Positions 1 through 7,847 of a DNA stretch of 64,000 nucleotides are shown piece after piece (position 1 is the stretch's first letter; every line of letters begins with the position of its first letter). The notes below the pieces were generated by a model. The model saw only the letters and a program-made list of their open reading frames with translations. It was not told the DNA's origin and searched no databases. The position numbers were made by a program, and so were the translations under genes. The stretch covers positions 36,915 to 100,914 of the forward strand of contig NZ_QRDX01000005.1 of the NCBI RefSeq assembly GCF_003386195.1, read 5' to 3'. This stretch comes from Seonamhaeicola aphaedonensis. GTDB taxonomy: Bacteria > Bacteroidota > Bacteroidia > Flavobacteriales > Flavobacteriaceae.

Positions 1-2
1 CA

Positions 3-734
3 TACCTTCAAATCATAGATTTAGGCATTGTACCACAAGACCCCTTAGCAGCAAATAATTTTACCATAGAGTCTGTAGGAGAGACCTGTGCCGATAAAAA
101 TAACGGTAAGCTTATTATTACGGGTAATGCTACGCATGATTATACAACCACGATCAGTGGAGTAGCATATGATTTTACCAAGGAATTGACTGTTGAGAAT
201 TTAACTCCAGGCACATATGATTTTTGTATTGATGTGGTAGGAGAGAATTATAGTCACTGTTATGAAGTTACCATAGCGGGAGGCGCAAGTTTAAGTGGAA
301 AAATAGAGGTTGTTAAGAAATCAGCCAATGTATCCGTTACCTCAGGCACAGGGCCCTATAAGGTTTACAAAAACGGTTTGGAGCTTTTTGAGACCCATCA
401 AACCAATTTTACAATAGCGGTAGAGCATGGTGATGAGATTCAGGTAAAGAGCAAAGAAGCCTGCCAAGGAAAAATGACAAAGACTATCAATTTACTAGAA
501 GATGTCAAGGCCTATCCCAACCCATCTAATGGTCTATTTGAGTTATACATTCCCAATGATGTAGAGACCCTGAACTTAGAGGTTTATAACATCCAATCAC
601 AGTTAATAAAGTCAAAAACATACAGAATAAATAACGGTAAAGTTAGTTTAGATCTAACAGATAGTCCAAACGGAATCTATTTTGTAAGAATGAATTTAGA
701 AAAACCAGTATTCACAAAATTAATAAAGAAATAA
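3..734 (+). CDS. 3' part of a T9SS-exported protein (type A sorting domain)
   Basis: The reading frame is open from the left window edge (codon at 3) to the TAA ending at 734, so the gene begins outside the window. A TTG at 186 is inside this open frame and is not a convincing start. The last ~75 residues form a typical type A T9SS C-terminal domain: a KAYPNPSNG motif, then a beta-rich stretch with LEVYNIQSQLI, then SPNGIYFVRM and a basic KLIKK end. Family knowledge: such tails direct proteins through the type IX secretion system to the cell surface or medium. Upstream residues are beta-rich repeats (TVENLTPGTYDFCIDV, GGASLSGKIEV) resembling stalk modules rather than a catalytic domain. The catalytic or adhesive part is missing, so no enzymatic role can be given. 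The next gene starts one base after the stop, so the two are probably co-transcribed. Confidence 0.85.
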   Translation, partial: YLQIIDLGIVPQDPLAANNFTIESVGETCADKNNGKLIITGNATHDYTTTISGVAYDFTKELTVENLTPGTYDFCIDVVGENYSHCYEVTIAGGASLSGKIEVVKKSANVSVTSGTGPYKVYKNGLELFETHQTNFTIAVEHGDEIQVKSKEACQGKMTKTINLLEDVKAYPNPSNGLFELYIPNDVETLNLEVYNIQSQLIKSKTYRINNGKVSLDLTDSPNGIYFVRMNLEKPVFTKLIKK

Positions 735-735
735 A

Positions 736-1443
736 ATGAAAAAGGCATATTTATATTTAGTTGTATTCACAAGTATTTTAATGTCATGTAGTGGCGGCGG
801 TGATGGTGATGGCGGTGGTCCAGATCCAGATGTAGAGAACACGGCACCTACAGTTCCCACATTGGTTTACCCATTAAGCAATACGTTATGTATAGACAAT
901 AATGTTGTATTTGAATGGAACGCCTCTACCGATAGTGAAGGCAATGCGATAACCTATAGAGTTGAGGTATCTGAAAACAGTAATTTCTCAACATTGTCAC
1001 ATGATCTATCAAGTTCCACAACCTCAAGAGTTATTAGTTTAGAAAAGGGTAAATCCTATTATTGGCGATTAAAGGCCAGAGACGTTAAAGGAGCGGAGAG
1101 TGGCTATTCCTCGGTTAGTCAATTTTTAACAGAAGGCGATGGTGTATCCAACCATTTACCATTTGCACCAGAGTTGGTAGCACCAGCAATGAATTCAGAG
1201 ATAGATGGTACGAGTACGACATTGAGTTGGACCGCCAGTGATGTAGATGGCGATACTTTGAGTTATGATGTGTATTTAGATACCAACAGTAGTCCATCAA
1301 CAAAAGTATCAGAGGGTCAATCAGGGACTAGTTATGATGCCACAGGATTAAGTGCCGCATCTACCTATTACTTTAAGGTAGTAGTTAAAGATGGTAACGG
1401 AGGGGCAACCATTGGACAAGTGTGGAGTTTTAAGACTAAATAA
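736..1443 (+). CDS. Surface lipoprotein with two FN3-like beta-sandwich repeats
   Basis: The 235-residue protein has a lipoprotein signal peptide with lipobox ILMSC (Cys18), followed by a Gly/Asp-rich linker (SGGGDGDGGGPDPDVEN). Acidic residues just after the lipid-bearing cysteine are typical of Bacteroidota lipoproteins exported to the cell surface. Two tandem beta-sandwich modules follow (about residues 38-132 and 143-235). Each has the pattern 'P..P.L..P..', a Trp in the second strand (VFEWNAS, TLSWTAS) and a YYWRLKARD or YYFKVVVKDG strand, as in fibronectin type III domains. No catalytic motif is visible. It starts one base after the preceding T9SS-protein gene and is followed by a strong terminator, so it is the last gene of that unit. 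A role as a surface accessory or binding protein for the T9SS protein is inference only. Confidence 0.8.
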   Translation: MKKAYLYLVVFTSILMSCSGGGDGDGGGPDPDVENTAPTVPTLVYPLSNTLCIDNNVVFEWNASTDSEGNAITYRVEVSENSNFSTLSHDLSSSTTSRVISLEKGKSYYWRLKARDVKGAESGYSSVSQFLTEGDGVSNHLPFAPELVAPAMNSEIDGTSTTLSWTASDVDGDTLSYDVYLDTNSSPSTKVSEGQSGTSYDATGLSAASTYYFKVVVKDGNGGATIGQVWSFKTK

Positions 1444-1491
1444 TTTAAATTATTTTCTCAACTTATTCTAAGTTGAAACACTAATAATAAC

Positions 1492-1521
1492 AAAACCAGA
1501 ATCTAAATTCTGGTTTTTTTT
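1492..1521 (+). terminator. Rho-independent terminator
   Basis: An 11-bp perfect stem (1492-1502 with 1507-1517), a 4-nt CTAA loop and a run of eight T from 1514. It lies 48 nt after the stop of the FN3 lipoprotein gene and separates that unit from the gene at 1601. Confidence 0.9.
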
Positions 1522-1528
1522 ATCCATT

Positions 1529-1545
1529 CAGGATAAAACAGGATA
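1529..1545 (+). promoter_or_regulatory. Direct-repeat operator, site A (perfect copy)
   Basis: CAGGATA at 1529-1535 and again at 1539-1545, exactly one helical turn (10 bp) apart. It ends 55 nt before the ATG at 1601. A TACTTTC element at 1566-1572, resembling the Bacteroidota -7 box, lies 20 nt downstream, which would put the repeat near the -33 region. The same arrangement recurs before the genes at 4564, 18955, 61072 and 62411. Function as an activator site is inferred from this recurrence. Confidence 0.6.
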
Positions 1546-1600
1546 GATGTAAAATCAATTTTTGGTACTTTCAAATTCCAATAATCTCATAATATAAAAA

Positions 1601-3514
1601 ATGCAAAGACGCAACTTTATACAATTATCAACTCTTGCAGGCGTAGGGCTTTCATTACCTATATCAGGTATTTTAAACGCTTGTGAAAACCATATAGAGC
1701 ACTCAATAGAATTTAAAAATTTAACGTCCAGTCTTTTAAAAGATTGGTGTGATGGGATGTTAAAACAGCAAATTGTAAATCCATCTAATTTAGAAGAACA
1801 CGGCGCTTTAGAGTGTCCTTCTTGTTCACACATACATGGCCGTTGTATGGATGCGGTGTATCCTTTTTTATATATGGCAGACAAAACAGGAGACGAAAAA
1901 TATGTAGAAGGTGCAAAATTGGTAATGCTTTGGGCTGAAAACAATGTGTCTCAAGAGGATGGTAGCTGGACCGTAATTACCAACCCTAAATCTTGGAAAG
2001 GTATTACGGTTTTTGGAGCGATTGCCTTGGCTGAAGCATTGCACTATCACGGTCATGTTTTAGATCAAGAAACTAGGTTAGCGTGGATGAGTCGCCTTGA
2101 AAAAGCAGGGCAGTATATCCATGATACCTTTACCATCGATTTTACCAATATCAATTATCCAGGTACGGCAGTTTATGGGTTAGATTTAATAGGAGATGTT
2201 GTAAATAGAGATGATTTTAAAGCCAAGAGTAAGACATTGGCATTAGAAGTAAAAGCCTATTTTACACCTAATGAAGGGTTGTTGTTTGGTGAATGTAAAA
2301 AGAGTTCCAGTAAACTAAGTGAAAAAGGATTGCATGGTGTAGATTTAGGGTATAATGTAGAGGAAACCTTAAACAGTTTAGTAATGTATGCGCTAAAAGA
2401 AAAAGATGAAGATTTATTGCAAATTCTAACCAAATCTTTGAATAGCCATTTAGAGTTTATGATGCCCGATGGTGGATGGGACAATAGTTGGGGTAACCGC
2501 ATGTACAAATGGACGTATTGGGGTAGTAGAACTTGTGACGGTAGCCAACCCGCATTCGGAATGATGGCACACATCAACCCAGCTTTTGGTACAGCAGCGG
2601 TTAAAAATACAGAGCTTTTAAAACAATGTACATCAGATGGTTTAATTCATGGCGGACCGCATTATGTGTCGGCAGGTATTTTACCCTGTATTCACCATAC
2701 CTTCACACATACAAAACCTTTAACAGCATTATTGGATCACTGGGAGCATTTGCCAGAAATAAATGCAAACACAGAATTACCAAGAGCTACCGCAGATGGG
2801 GTAAAACACTTTAAAGATTTAGATGTCTTTTTATTTGCCAGAGGCGATTGGAGAGGAACAGTAAGTGCTTATGATGCAGAGTACCATTACAAAGAAGATT
2901 TTCGTCAGGCGTCTGGTGGAGCCTTAGGTGTATTGTATCACAATAAAGTGGGCATGCTTTGTGCTGCCAGTATGGCAAAATATGAAATGGTTGAAAAAAA
3001 TAATCAACAAGAACAACCAGGAAAAGATATTTGTTTAACACCAAGGATAGAAACTTTTGTAGATGAGGTTTGGTACACCAATTTATACGATTTACCAGCT
3101 ACAGTTACTTCTAAAGATGAAAATGACACTATTGAATTGGTTGCAGATGTAAAATTGAAAAATGTAGCTAGAGAAGAAGTAAAAGAAACAGCTTCTAAAT
3201 TCGATATTAGATATAAGTGTGATTTAAATCAAACGGTAATTTCAGTAAAAACAGACCAGAATATTACTTCGCCAACTGCTTTTGTCTTACCTATTGTTTC
3301 GCCAAACAATGAGGTTATTTCTAGTGTAAGCGATACGGAAGTTACCATTCAAAAACCAGAGGGGTTAGTTACCATCAAGGCAAATTCACCAATCAATATG
3401 AAAGCACTTGAAGGTAAAAGAACATTTAATATGGTGCCAGGTGTAGAGGCTCTACCATTTGAAATCTTTTTTGAAGATAATAAGGCCTTGGTAATATCCA
3501 TTACTGTTAGTTAA
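1601..3514 (+). CDS. Tat-exported lipoprotein, probable alpha/alpha-toroid carbohydrate enzyme
   Basis: The 637-residue product starts with a twin-arginine signal (RRNFIQ, residues 3-8) joined to a lipobox (GILNAC, Cys28), so it should be a periplasm- or surface-anchored lipoprotein exported folded. Residues 40 to ~400 are helical with repeated Trp/Tyr/Gly-rich turns (PDGGWDNSWGNR, TYWGSRTCDGSQP), as in (alpha/alpha)n-toroid lyases and glycosidases. The last ~200 residues look beta-rich, resembling the lyase C-terminal beta-sandwich. A cysteine/histidine cluster at residues 72-82 (CPSCSHIHGRC) is striking and may bind a metal. I do not recognise the family: a polysaccharide lyase or a glucuronidase-like hydrolase are both possible. 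It is preceded by the perfect copy of the direct-repeat operator and its 3' end overlaps the convergent AraC gene by 4 nt, so it belongs to the rhamnose-glycan regulon by context. Confidence 0.75.
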   Translation: MQRRNFIQLSTLAGVGLSLPISGILNACENHIEHSIEFKNLTSSLLKDWCDGMLKQQIVNPSNLEEHGALECPSCSHIHGRCMDAVYPFLYMADKTGDEKYVEGAKLVMLWAENNVSQEDGSWTVITNPKSWKGITVFGAIALAEALHYHGHVLDQETRLAWMSRLEKAGQYIHDTFTIDFTNINYPGTAVYGLDLIGDVVNRDDFKAKSKTLALEVKAYFTPNEGLLFGECKKSSSKLSEKGLHGVDLGYNVEETLNSLVMYALKEKDEDLLQILTKSLNSHLEFMMPDGGWDNSWGNRMYKWTYWGSRTCDGSQPAFGMMAHINPAFGTAAVKNTELLKQCTSDGLIHGGPHYVSAGILPCIHHTFTHTKPLTALLDHWEHLPEINANTELPRATADGVKHFKDLDVFLFARGDWRGTVSAYDAEYHYKEDFRQASGGALGVLYHNKVGMLCAASMAKYEMVEKNNQQEQPGKDICLTPRIETFVDEVWYTNLYDLPATVTSKDENDTIELVADVKLKNVAREEVKETASKFDIRYKCDLNQTVISVKTDQNITSPTAFVLPIVSPNNEVISSVSDTEVTIQKPEGLVTIKANSPINMKALEGKRTFNMVPGVEALPFEIFFEDNKALVISITVS

Positions 3515-4386
3515 TTGGATAAATTTCTAAATATCCCAGGAGCTAAACCTGTTTTTCGTTTAAATAAACGGTTAAAATAAACATCTGATTCAAACCCCAA
3601 TTCAAAAGCAATTTCTTTTTGAGATTTATTGGTGTTTAACAGTAATTCCTTAGACTTTTCAATTTTTAGAAGCAAATGGTACTGTAATGGCGAAATACCT
3701 GTTTGCTTTTTAAAATCAATCCTAAATTTGGAGTAACTCACACCTAATTCTTGTGCTACTTTTTTCAAATTTAAAGTTGAATAAATATTTTTGTACATGA
3801 TGCTTTTGGCTTTTGCTACTAGCGAGTTTAAACTTTCAATATTACTGCCACCACTTTTAATATTATATAAATCAGCCATAAGCTGTAGGCAAATACCCGA
3901 TGCTGTGCGCTGAAAACCATAAGGTTCTTCATCAAATAATTTAAAGAGCGAATTAAAATGTTGTAATATAGAAGGTTTGTTACACTTTGATATTACAGGT
4001 TCATTTGTACTGAAAAACCCATTTGATAGGAATTGAGAAGCAATCTTACCTGAAAATCCTACCCATCGTTCAGTCCATCCGGTGCTTTTTTTTGGTTTAT
4101 AACGGTGCCAGATACCAGGAAATAATAAAAAAGCATCACCATCGGATACGTTTATTTTTCCCGTAGCCTTGCTTTCAAAAATACCTTCGCCTTTAGTAAT
4201 TAGAACTATATGAAATTCGTTTAATATACGCCCCTTATCCCATGTAAATATATATTGGTCTGGGTGGTCTTTAGAAGGATATTCTGTGTTTTTTTCAATA
4301 ACATTTCGTCCTAAATTATTAATATAAAAACCCCATGAAGTTTCTATTCTACTGGTTATTAAGTATTTTCTGTATTTATTTATCAT
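3511..4386 (-). CDS. AraC-family transcriptional regulator
   Basis: The 291-residue protein has an N-terminal cupin-like effector domain (about residues 30-160, with the GEGIF and DGDAFLLFPGIWHRY strand motifs). The C-terminal AraC-type DNA-binding domain (about 195-290) contains two helix-turn-helix units: LKKVAQELGVSYSKFRIDFK, then QKEIAFELGFESDVYFNRLF. The closing KRKTGLAPGIFR matches the usual AraC signature region. Regulators of this architecture sense sugars in catabolic loci. It is transcribed divergently from the GH78 operon starting at 4564 and convergently with the gene ending at 3514, overlapping it by 4 nt. As the only regulator in the window it is the natural candidate for the sugar sensor acting at the CAGGATA repeats, but the sequence does not prove this. 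An L-rhamnose or rhamnosyl-oligosaccharide ligand is inferred. Confidence 0.92.
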   Translation of the reverse strand: MINKYRKYLITSRIETSWGFYINNLGRNVIEKNTEYPSKDHPDQYIFTWDKGRILNEFHIVLITKGEGIFESKATGKINVSDGDAFLLFPGIWHRYKPKKSTGWTERWVGFSGKIASQFLSNGFFSTNEPVISKCNKPSILQHFNSLFKLFDEEPYGFQRTASGICLQLMADLYNIKSGGSNIESLNSLVAKAKSIMYKNIYSTLNLKKVAQELGVSYSKFRIDFKKQTGISPLQYHLLLKIEKSKELLLNTNKSQKEIAFELGFESDVYFNRLFKRKTGLAPGIFRNLSN

Positions 4387-4486
4387 ATCATTTTGTGCAA
4401 CTAATATATCAATTTGTTAATTGTTAATTTTAAGAAATTAAGAGAAATTTACAAACAAGTTATAAATGAAGTGGATTGAAATCTTG

Positions 4487-4503
4487 CGGGAGGGGACAGG
4501 ATA
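4487..4503 (+). promoter_or_regulatory. Direct-repeat operator, site B
   Basis: The invariant box CAGGATA is at 4497-4503 with a weaker copy (CGGGAGG) 10 bp upstream. It lies in the divergent intergenic region between the AraC gene and the GH78 operon, 60 nt before the ATG at 4564. A TACTTTC element lies at 4533-4539. This position favours 4564 over an earlier in-frame ATG at 4513, which would overlap the promoter. Confidence 0.5.
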
Positions 4504-4563
4504 GTAATCTATGTGTTTTTCGTTTTATTTATTACTTTCAAACTAAACCAAATAGTATATCGC

Positions 4564-7500
4564 ATGAAACTAAAGAACGCTGGCAGCATTTTTCCAAGTT
4601 CTATATTATTGTTAATAATTATAAGTGGACTAATATGTATCTCTTGTGGGCAATCGCTTTTAAGAGTTAAAGATTTAAAATGTGAGTACCGTACAAATCC
4701 TCTCGGTATCGATAATACAATGCCAAGATTTGGTTGGAAATTAATTGATGAAAACAACGAGAGAGGACAAAAACAAACCGCTTATCAAATATTAGTGTCT
4801 AGTAATATTGAAGGATTAAAAAATGATAAAGGTGATGTTTGGGACTCGGGTAAATTGAAAGCGGATAAATCGGTCAACATTGAGTTTTTAGGAAAACCTT
4901 TAGAATCTGGAAAAGAGTATTTCTGGAAAGTGAAAGTTTGGGATGCTAGTGGTTTAGAATCCAAATGGAGTGAGGTTGCTAATTTTTCAATGGGCTTATT
5001 GAACCCAAAAGATTGGAAAGGCGAATGGATATACAAAAAAGACCAAAATAAAAAAGACCATAATTGGTATAGAAAGAACGTGTCTTTAGATAAAACACCA
5101 CAATCTGCCTTTATTCATGTAGCATCTTTTGGGTATCACGAATTGTACGTGAATGGGAAGAAAGTTGGTGATGAGGTGATGAATCCTGTCAACTCATTCC
5201 TTAAAAAGCGCTTACCCTATCTCACTTATGATATTAAGGATTATTTAAACGAAGGTGATAATGTTATTGCTATTTGGCATGCAGCAGGTTGGGCAAGATG
5301 GGGACGTGTAAAAGATTATTTCGACCCGCCTTTTGTATTTAAGGCTCAGGCTCATATTGATTTAGGTGAAGACAGGATTGTCATAGTTTCAGATGCCTCA
5401 TGGAAATGCAAAAAAAGCTATAGTGCTTACCATAGTTCTTGGGATATATTGGATTTTGGTGGTGAAATTATTGATGAACGTTTACGTGAAGACGATTGGA
5501 ATACTGCTGAATACGATGATGGTAATTGGGCAAATGCAGTTGTTTTTGATGAAACAGAAATGCAAGAAGTTGAAGTAACCAATATCAATTTGGGACCTAA
5601 AGGGGCTATACGAGCACCAAGTACAGATGCTAACCCACCAATAAGTAAAATTACAGCGACCTTAAGTGCACAAATGGTAGAACCTCAAGTGAAATTTAAA
5701 GAAGTGAAACCTATTGGTGTTACAAAAACTGAAGATGGCCATTATGTGATTGATATGGGCGAAAATTACACCGGTTACTTCGAAATGAACCTGTATAACG
5801 GTAAAGCGGGCGATACCGTTACTTTTGAAATTGCCGACCATAAAGAGGTGTCCACGTCTTGGGAACAGCGCAGTAAATATATTTATGATGAAACCGGCAA
5901 AGGCCATTTTACCAATCGATTCAATTTGGCAGGAGGCCGCTTTGTAACCATTTATGGTATTAATTATAAACCCGAATTAAAAGATATTAAAGGCTATGTT
6001 ATTACGAATAATCGTAAACAAATAAGTCAGTTTGAAAGCTCAAGCGAGTTGTTAAATAAGATATATCAAGTGAATCTGAATACCTACATCGCTAATACAA
6101 TAGATGGTATTTTGGTAGACTGTCCGCATCGCGAACGCCGTGGTTGGGGCGAAGTTACCGTGGCCGCCATTTACGGAGATGCACTACCTAATTTTGAAAG
6201 TGGCGCCTACATGATGCAATATGCACAATTTATGCAAGATGCACAGGCTGAAGATGGTAAAATGCGAGCTGTAATTAATGGCGACGATTTTGAGTTTTTA
6301 ATGTGGATGGCAAATAGCCCAATTACTATTTGGGAAACTTACCGTATGTTGGGAGATAAACAGTTGTTAGAAAACCACTATCCGACTTTAAAAAAATGGA
6401 TGCATTGGTTGTATGAACATTCTAATTATGAAACTCAAGATGCTTTAAGAATTGGTGAACGAGGTACTCTAGAATTCCCAGGATTGGGCGATTGGTGTAC
6501 CCCTAGAGGTAATTTTTGGACGTCGAGTAATTCACCAGAGTCGGAGCATTTTAATAATTGTGTGTATGCTTTTATGCTAGAATCGGCTTTAGAAATCGCA
6601 AAAACCCTCAATAAAAAGGACGATGTAAAACTATTTTCAGACCGTTTGAAAGTACAACGAAAAGCAACACATCAAAAGATATATGATACCCAAACTGGGA
6701 AATATGGCGAAGGGCATCAGGTAAATCAAGCTTTTGCTTTGCTTTCTGGAGTTACTCCCAAGTCAGAACAACAAAAGGTATACGATAATTTAGTAGACCA
6801 AGTTTTATATAAATTCCCATATTACGACACCGGTAGTTCGGGACAAGCCCTCTATACGCGCTATTTTATAGAGCATGGTGAACGCATGGATTTAATTTAT
6901 GAACTGTTAAAAGATAAACGTCACCCGAGTTACGGATACTTTTTAGAACAAGGTAAAACCGTCTGGCCAGAACGTTGGTCGGCAATCGGGAACAGTCAAA
7001 TTCACACCTGTTACACGGGTATTGGCGGTTATTTCATAAAAGGTTTTGCGGGAATTAGGCCAGACCCAGAGCAACCAGGAATGCAACAATTTATCGTGAA
7101 ACCAGCTCCGGTAGGCGATTTAACCTATGTAAATACCAGTTACCAATCTCCTTATGGAGATGTCGTTTCAAATTGGAAAATTACTGATGATACTGCAACG
7201 TTTCATATTGAAATCCCTGTAAATACTTCAGCTAAAATTTATATCCCATCAAATGAAATCGACTTAGTTATTGAAGGTGGGATGAGTATTGAAAAATCAG
7301 AAGGTATTAAATATATCGGTTCAGAGAAAAGCGATGCGGTCGGTAATTATATCATTTTTGAAGTGGCTTCTGGTGTGTATGATTTTGAAGTATCAAAATT
7401 ACCAAAAGTAACATACCCAGACCCAATAAATAAACCTGATAACTTGGCATTAATAGGGCGTATAAACGCTTCTACAATGACTATCGATTCTGAAAAACTA

Positions 7501-7830
7501 CCTCTTTATGAAGCATTTAGAGCAAATGATGAAAAGTTAGAAACACACTGGAAAGCGAATTCTAAAACTAACGAATGGTTGGAAGTGGAATGGTTTAAAC
7601 CACAGACCTTTAACAAAATTGTGATTCATGAAAAAGGGAATAATATTTCAAACTATAAAATTCAATATTTTGAAGATGAAACTTGGGTAGATTTGGTGCA
7701 AGATACCTCTTGCGGGGTTAATAAAATGCATCAATTTCAAAGTGTAACGGCTTCAAAATGTAGAATACTAATAGAAGCTTCGAGAGCTATACCTGAAATT
7801 TCAGAAATCGAAATAAATTATTCAAACTAA
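4564..7830 (+). CDS. GH78 alpha-L-rhamnosidase with C-terminal discoidin-like domain
   Basis: With the ATG at 4564 the product is 1088 residues and opens with a lipoprotein-type signal (Cys28). An in-frame ATG at 4513 would put 17 extra residues before the signal peptide and overlap the promoter. N-terminal beta-sandwich modules (VKDLKCEYRTNPLGID, then YFWKVKVWDA) precede a GH78 (alpha/alpha)6 catalytic barrel. The signature DCPHRERRGW begins at Asp519 with the candidate general acid Glu524; the candidate general base is Glu803 in VWPERW. Odd feature: after RRGW the sequence runs GEVTVAA, whereas GH78 enzymes normally have an Asp 12 residues after the first Asp. A ~110-residue F5/8-type (CBM32-like) domain ends the protein. 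It is closely similar in order and sequence to the product of 10400-13648. The enzyme should release terminal alpha-L-rhamnose in the periplasm or at the surface. Confidence 0.9.
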   Translation: MKLKNAGSIFPSSILLLIIISGLICISCGQSLLRVKDLKCEYRTNPLGIDNTMPRFGWKLIDENNERGQKQTAYQILVSSNIEGLKNDKGDVWDSGKLKADKSVNIEFLGKPLESGKEYFWKVKVWDASGLESKWSEVANFSMGLLNPKDWKGEWIYKKDQNKKDHNWYRKNVSLDKTPQSAFIHVASFGYHELYVNGKKVGDEVMNPVNSFLKKRLPYLTYDIKDYLNEGDNVIAIWHAAGWARWGRVKDYFDPPFVFKAQAHIDLGEDRIVIVSDASWKCKKSYSAYHSSWDILDFGGEIIDERLREDDWNTAEYDDGNWANAVVFDETEMQEVEVTNINLGPKGAIRAPSTDANPPISKITATLSAQMVEPQVKFKEVKPIGVTKTEDGHYVIDMGENYTGYFEMNLYNGKAGDTVTFEIADHKEVSTSWEQRSKYIYDETGKGHFTNRFNLAGGRFVTIYGINYKPELKDIKGYVITNNRKQISQFESSSELLNKIYQVNLNTYIANTIDGILVDCPHRERRGWGEVTVAAIYGDALPNFESGAYMMQYAQFMQDAQAEDGKMRAVINGDDFEFLMWMANSPITIWETYRMLGDKQLLENHYPTLKKWMHWLYEHSNYETQDALRIGERGTLEFPGLGDWCTPRGNFWTSSNSPESEHFNNCVYAFMLESALEIAKTLNKKDDVKLFSDRLKVQRKATHQKIYDTQTGKYGEGHQVNQAFALLSGVTPKSEQQKVYDNLVDQVLYKFPYYDTGSSGQALYTRYFIEHGERMDLIYELLKDKRHPSYGYFLEQGKTVWPERWSAIGNSQIHTCYTGIGGYFIKGFAGIRPDPEQPGMQQFIVKPAPVGDLTYVNTSYQSPYGDVVSNWKITDDTATFHIEIPVNTSAKIYIPSNEIDLVIEGGMSIEKSEGIKYIGSEKSDAVGNYIIFEVASGVYDFEVSKLPKVTYPDPINKPDNLALIGRINASTMTIDSEKLPLYEAFRANDEKLETHWKANSKTNEWLEVEWFKPQTFNKIVIHEKGNNISNYKIQYFEDETWVDLVQDTSCGVNKMHQFQSVTASKCRILIEASRAIPEISEIEINYSN

Positions 7831-7847
7831 ATATTTTCAAAACTGAA

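Noticed and set aside
186-734. A stand-alone gene starting at TTG 186
   Set aside because: The frame is open further upstream to the window edge and the residues before 186 continue the same beta-rich repeat pattern, so 186 is inside a larger truncated gene.
1555-1944. Long minus-strand open frames opposite the large enzymes (for example 1555-1944, 8176-8502, 54055-54426)
   Set aside because: They are antisense to genes with clear family motifs, lack recognisable domains or signals, and are best explained as chance frames.
4513-4563. N-terminal extension of the first GH78 from ATG 4513
   Set aside because: It would overlap the direct-repeat promoter region and place 17 residues before a normal lipoprotein signal. 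The ATG at 4564 fits the 55-70 nt distance seen at the other four sites.
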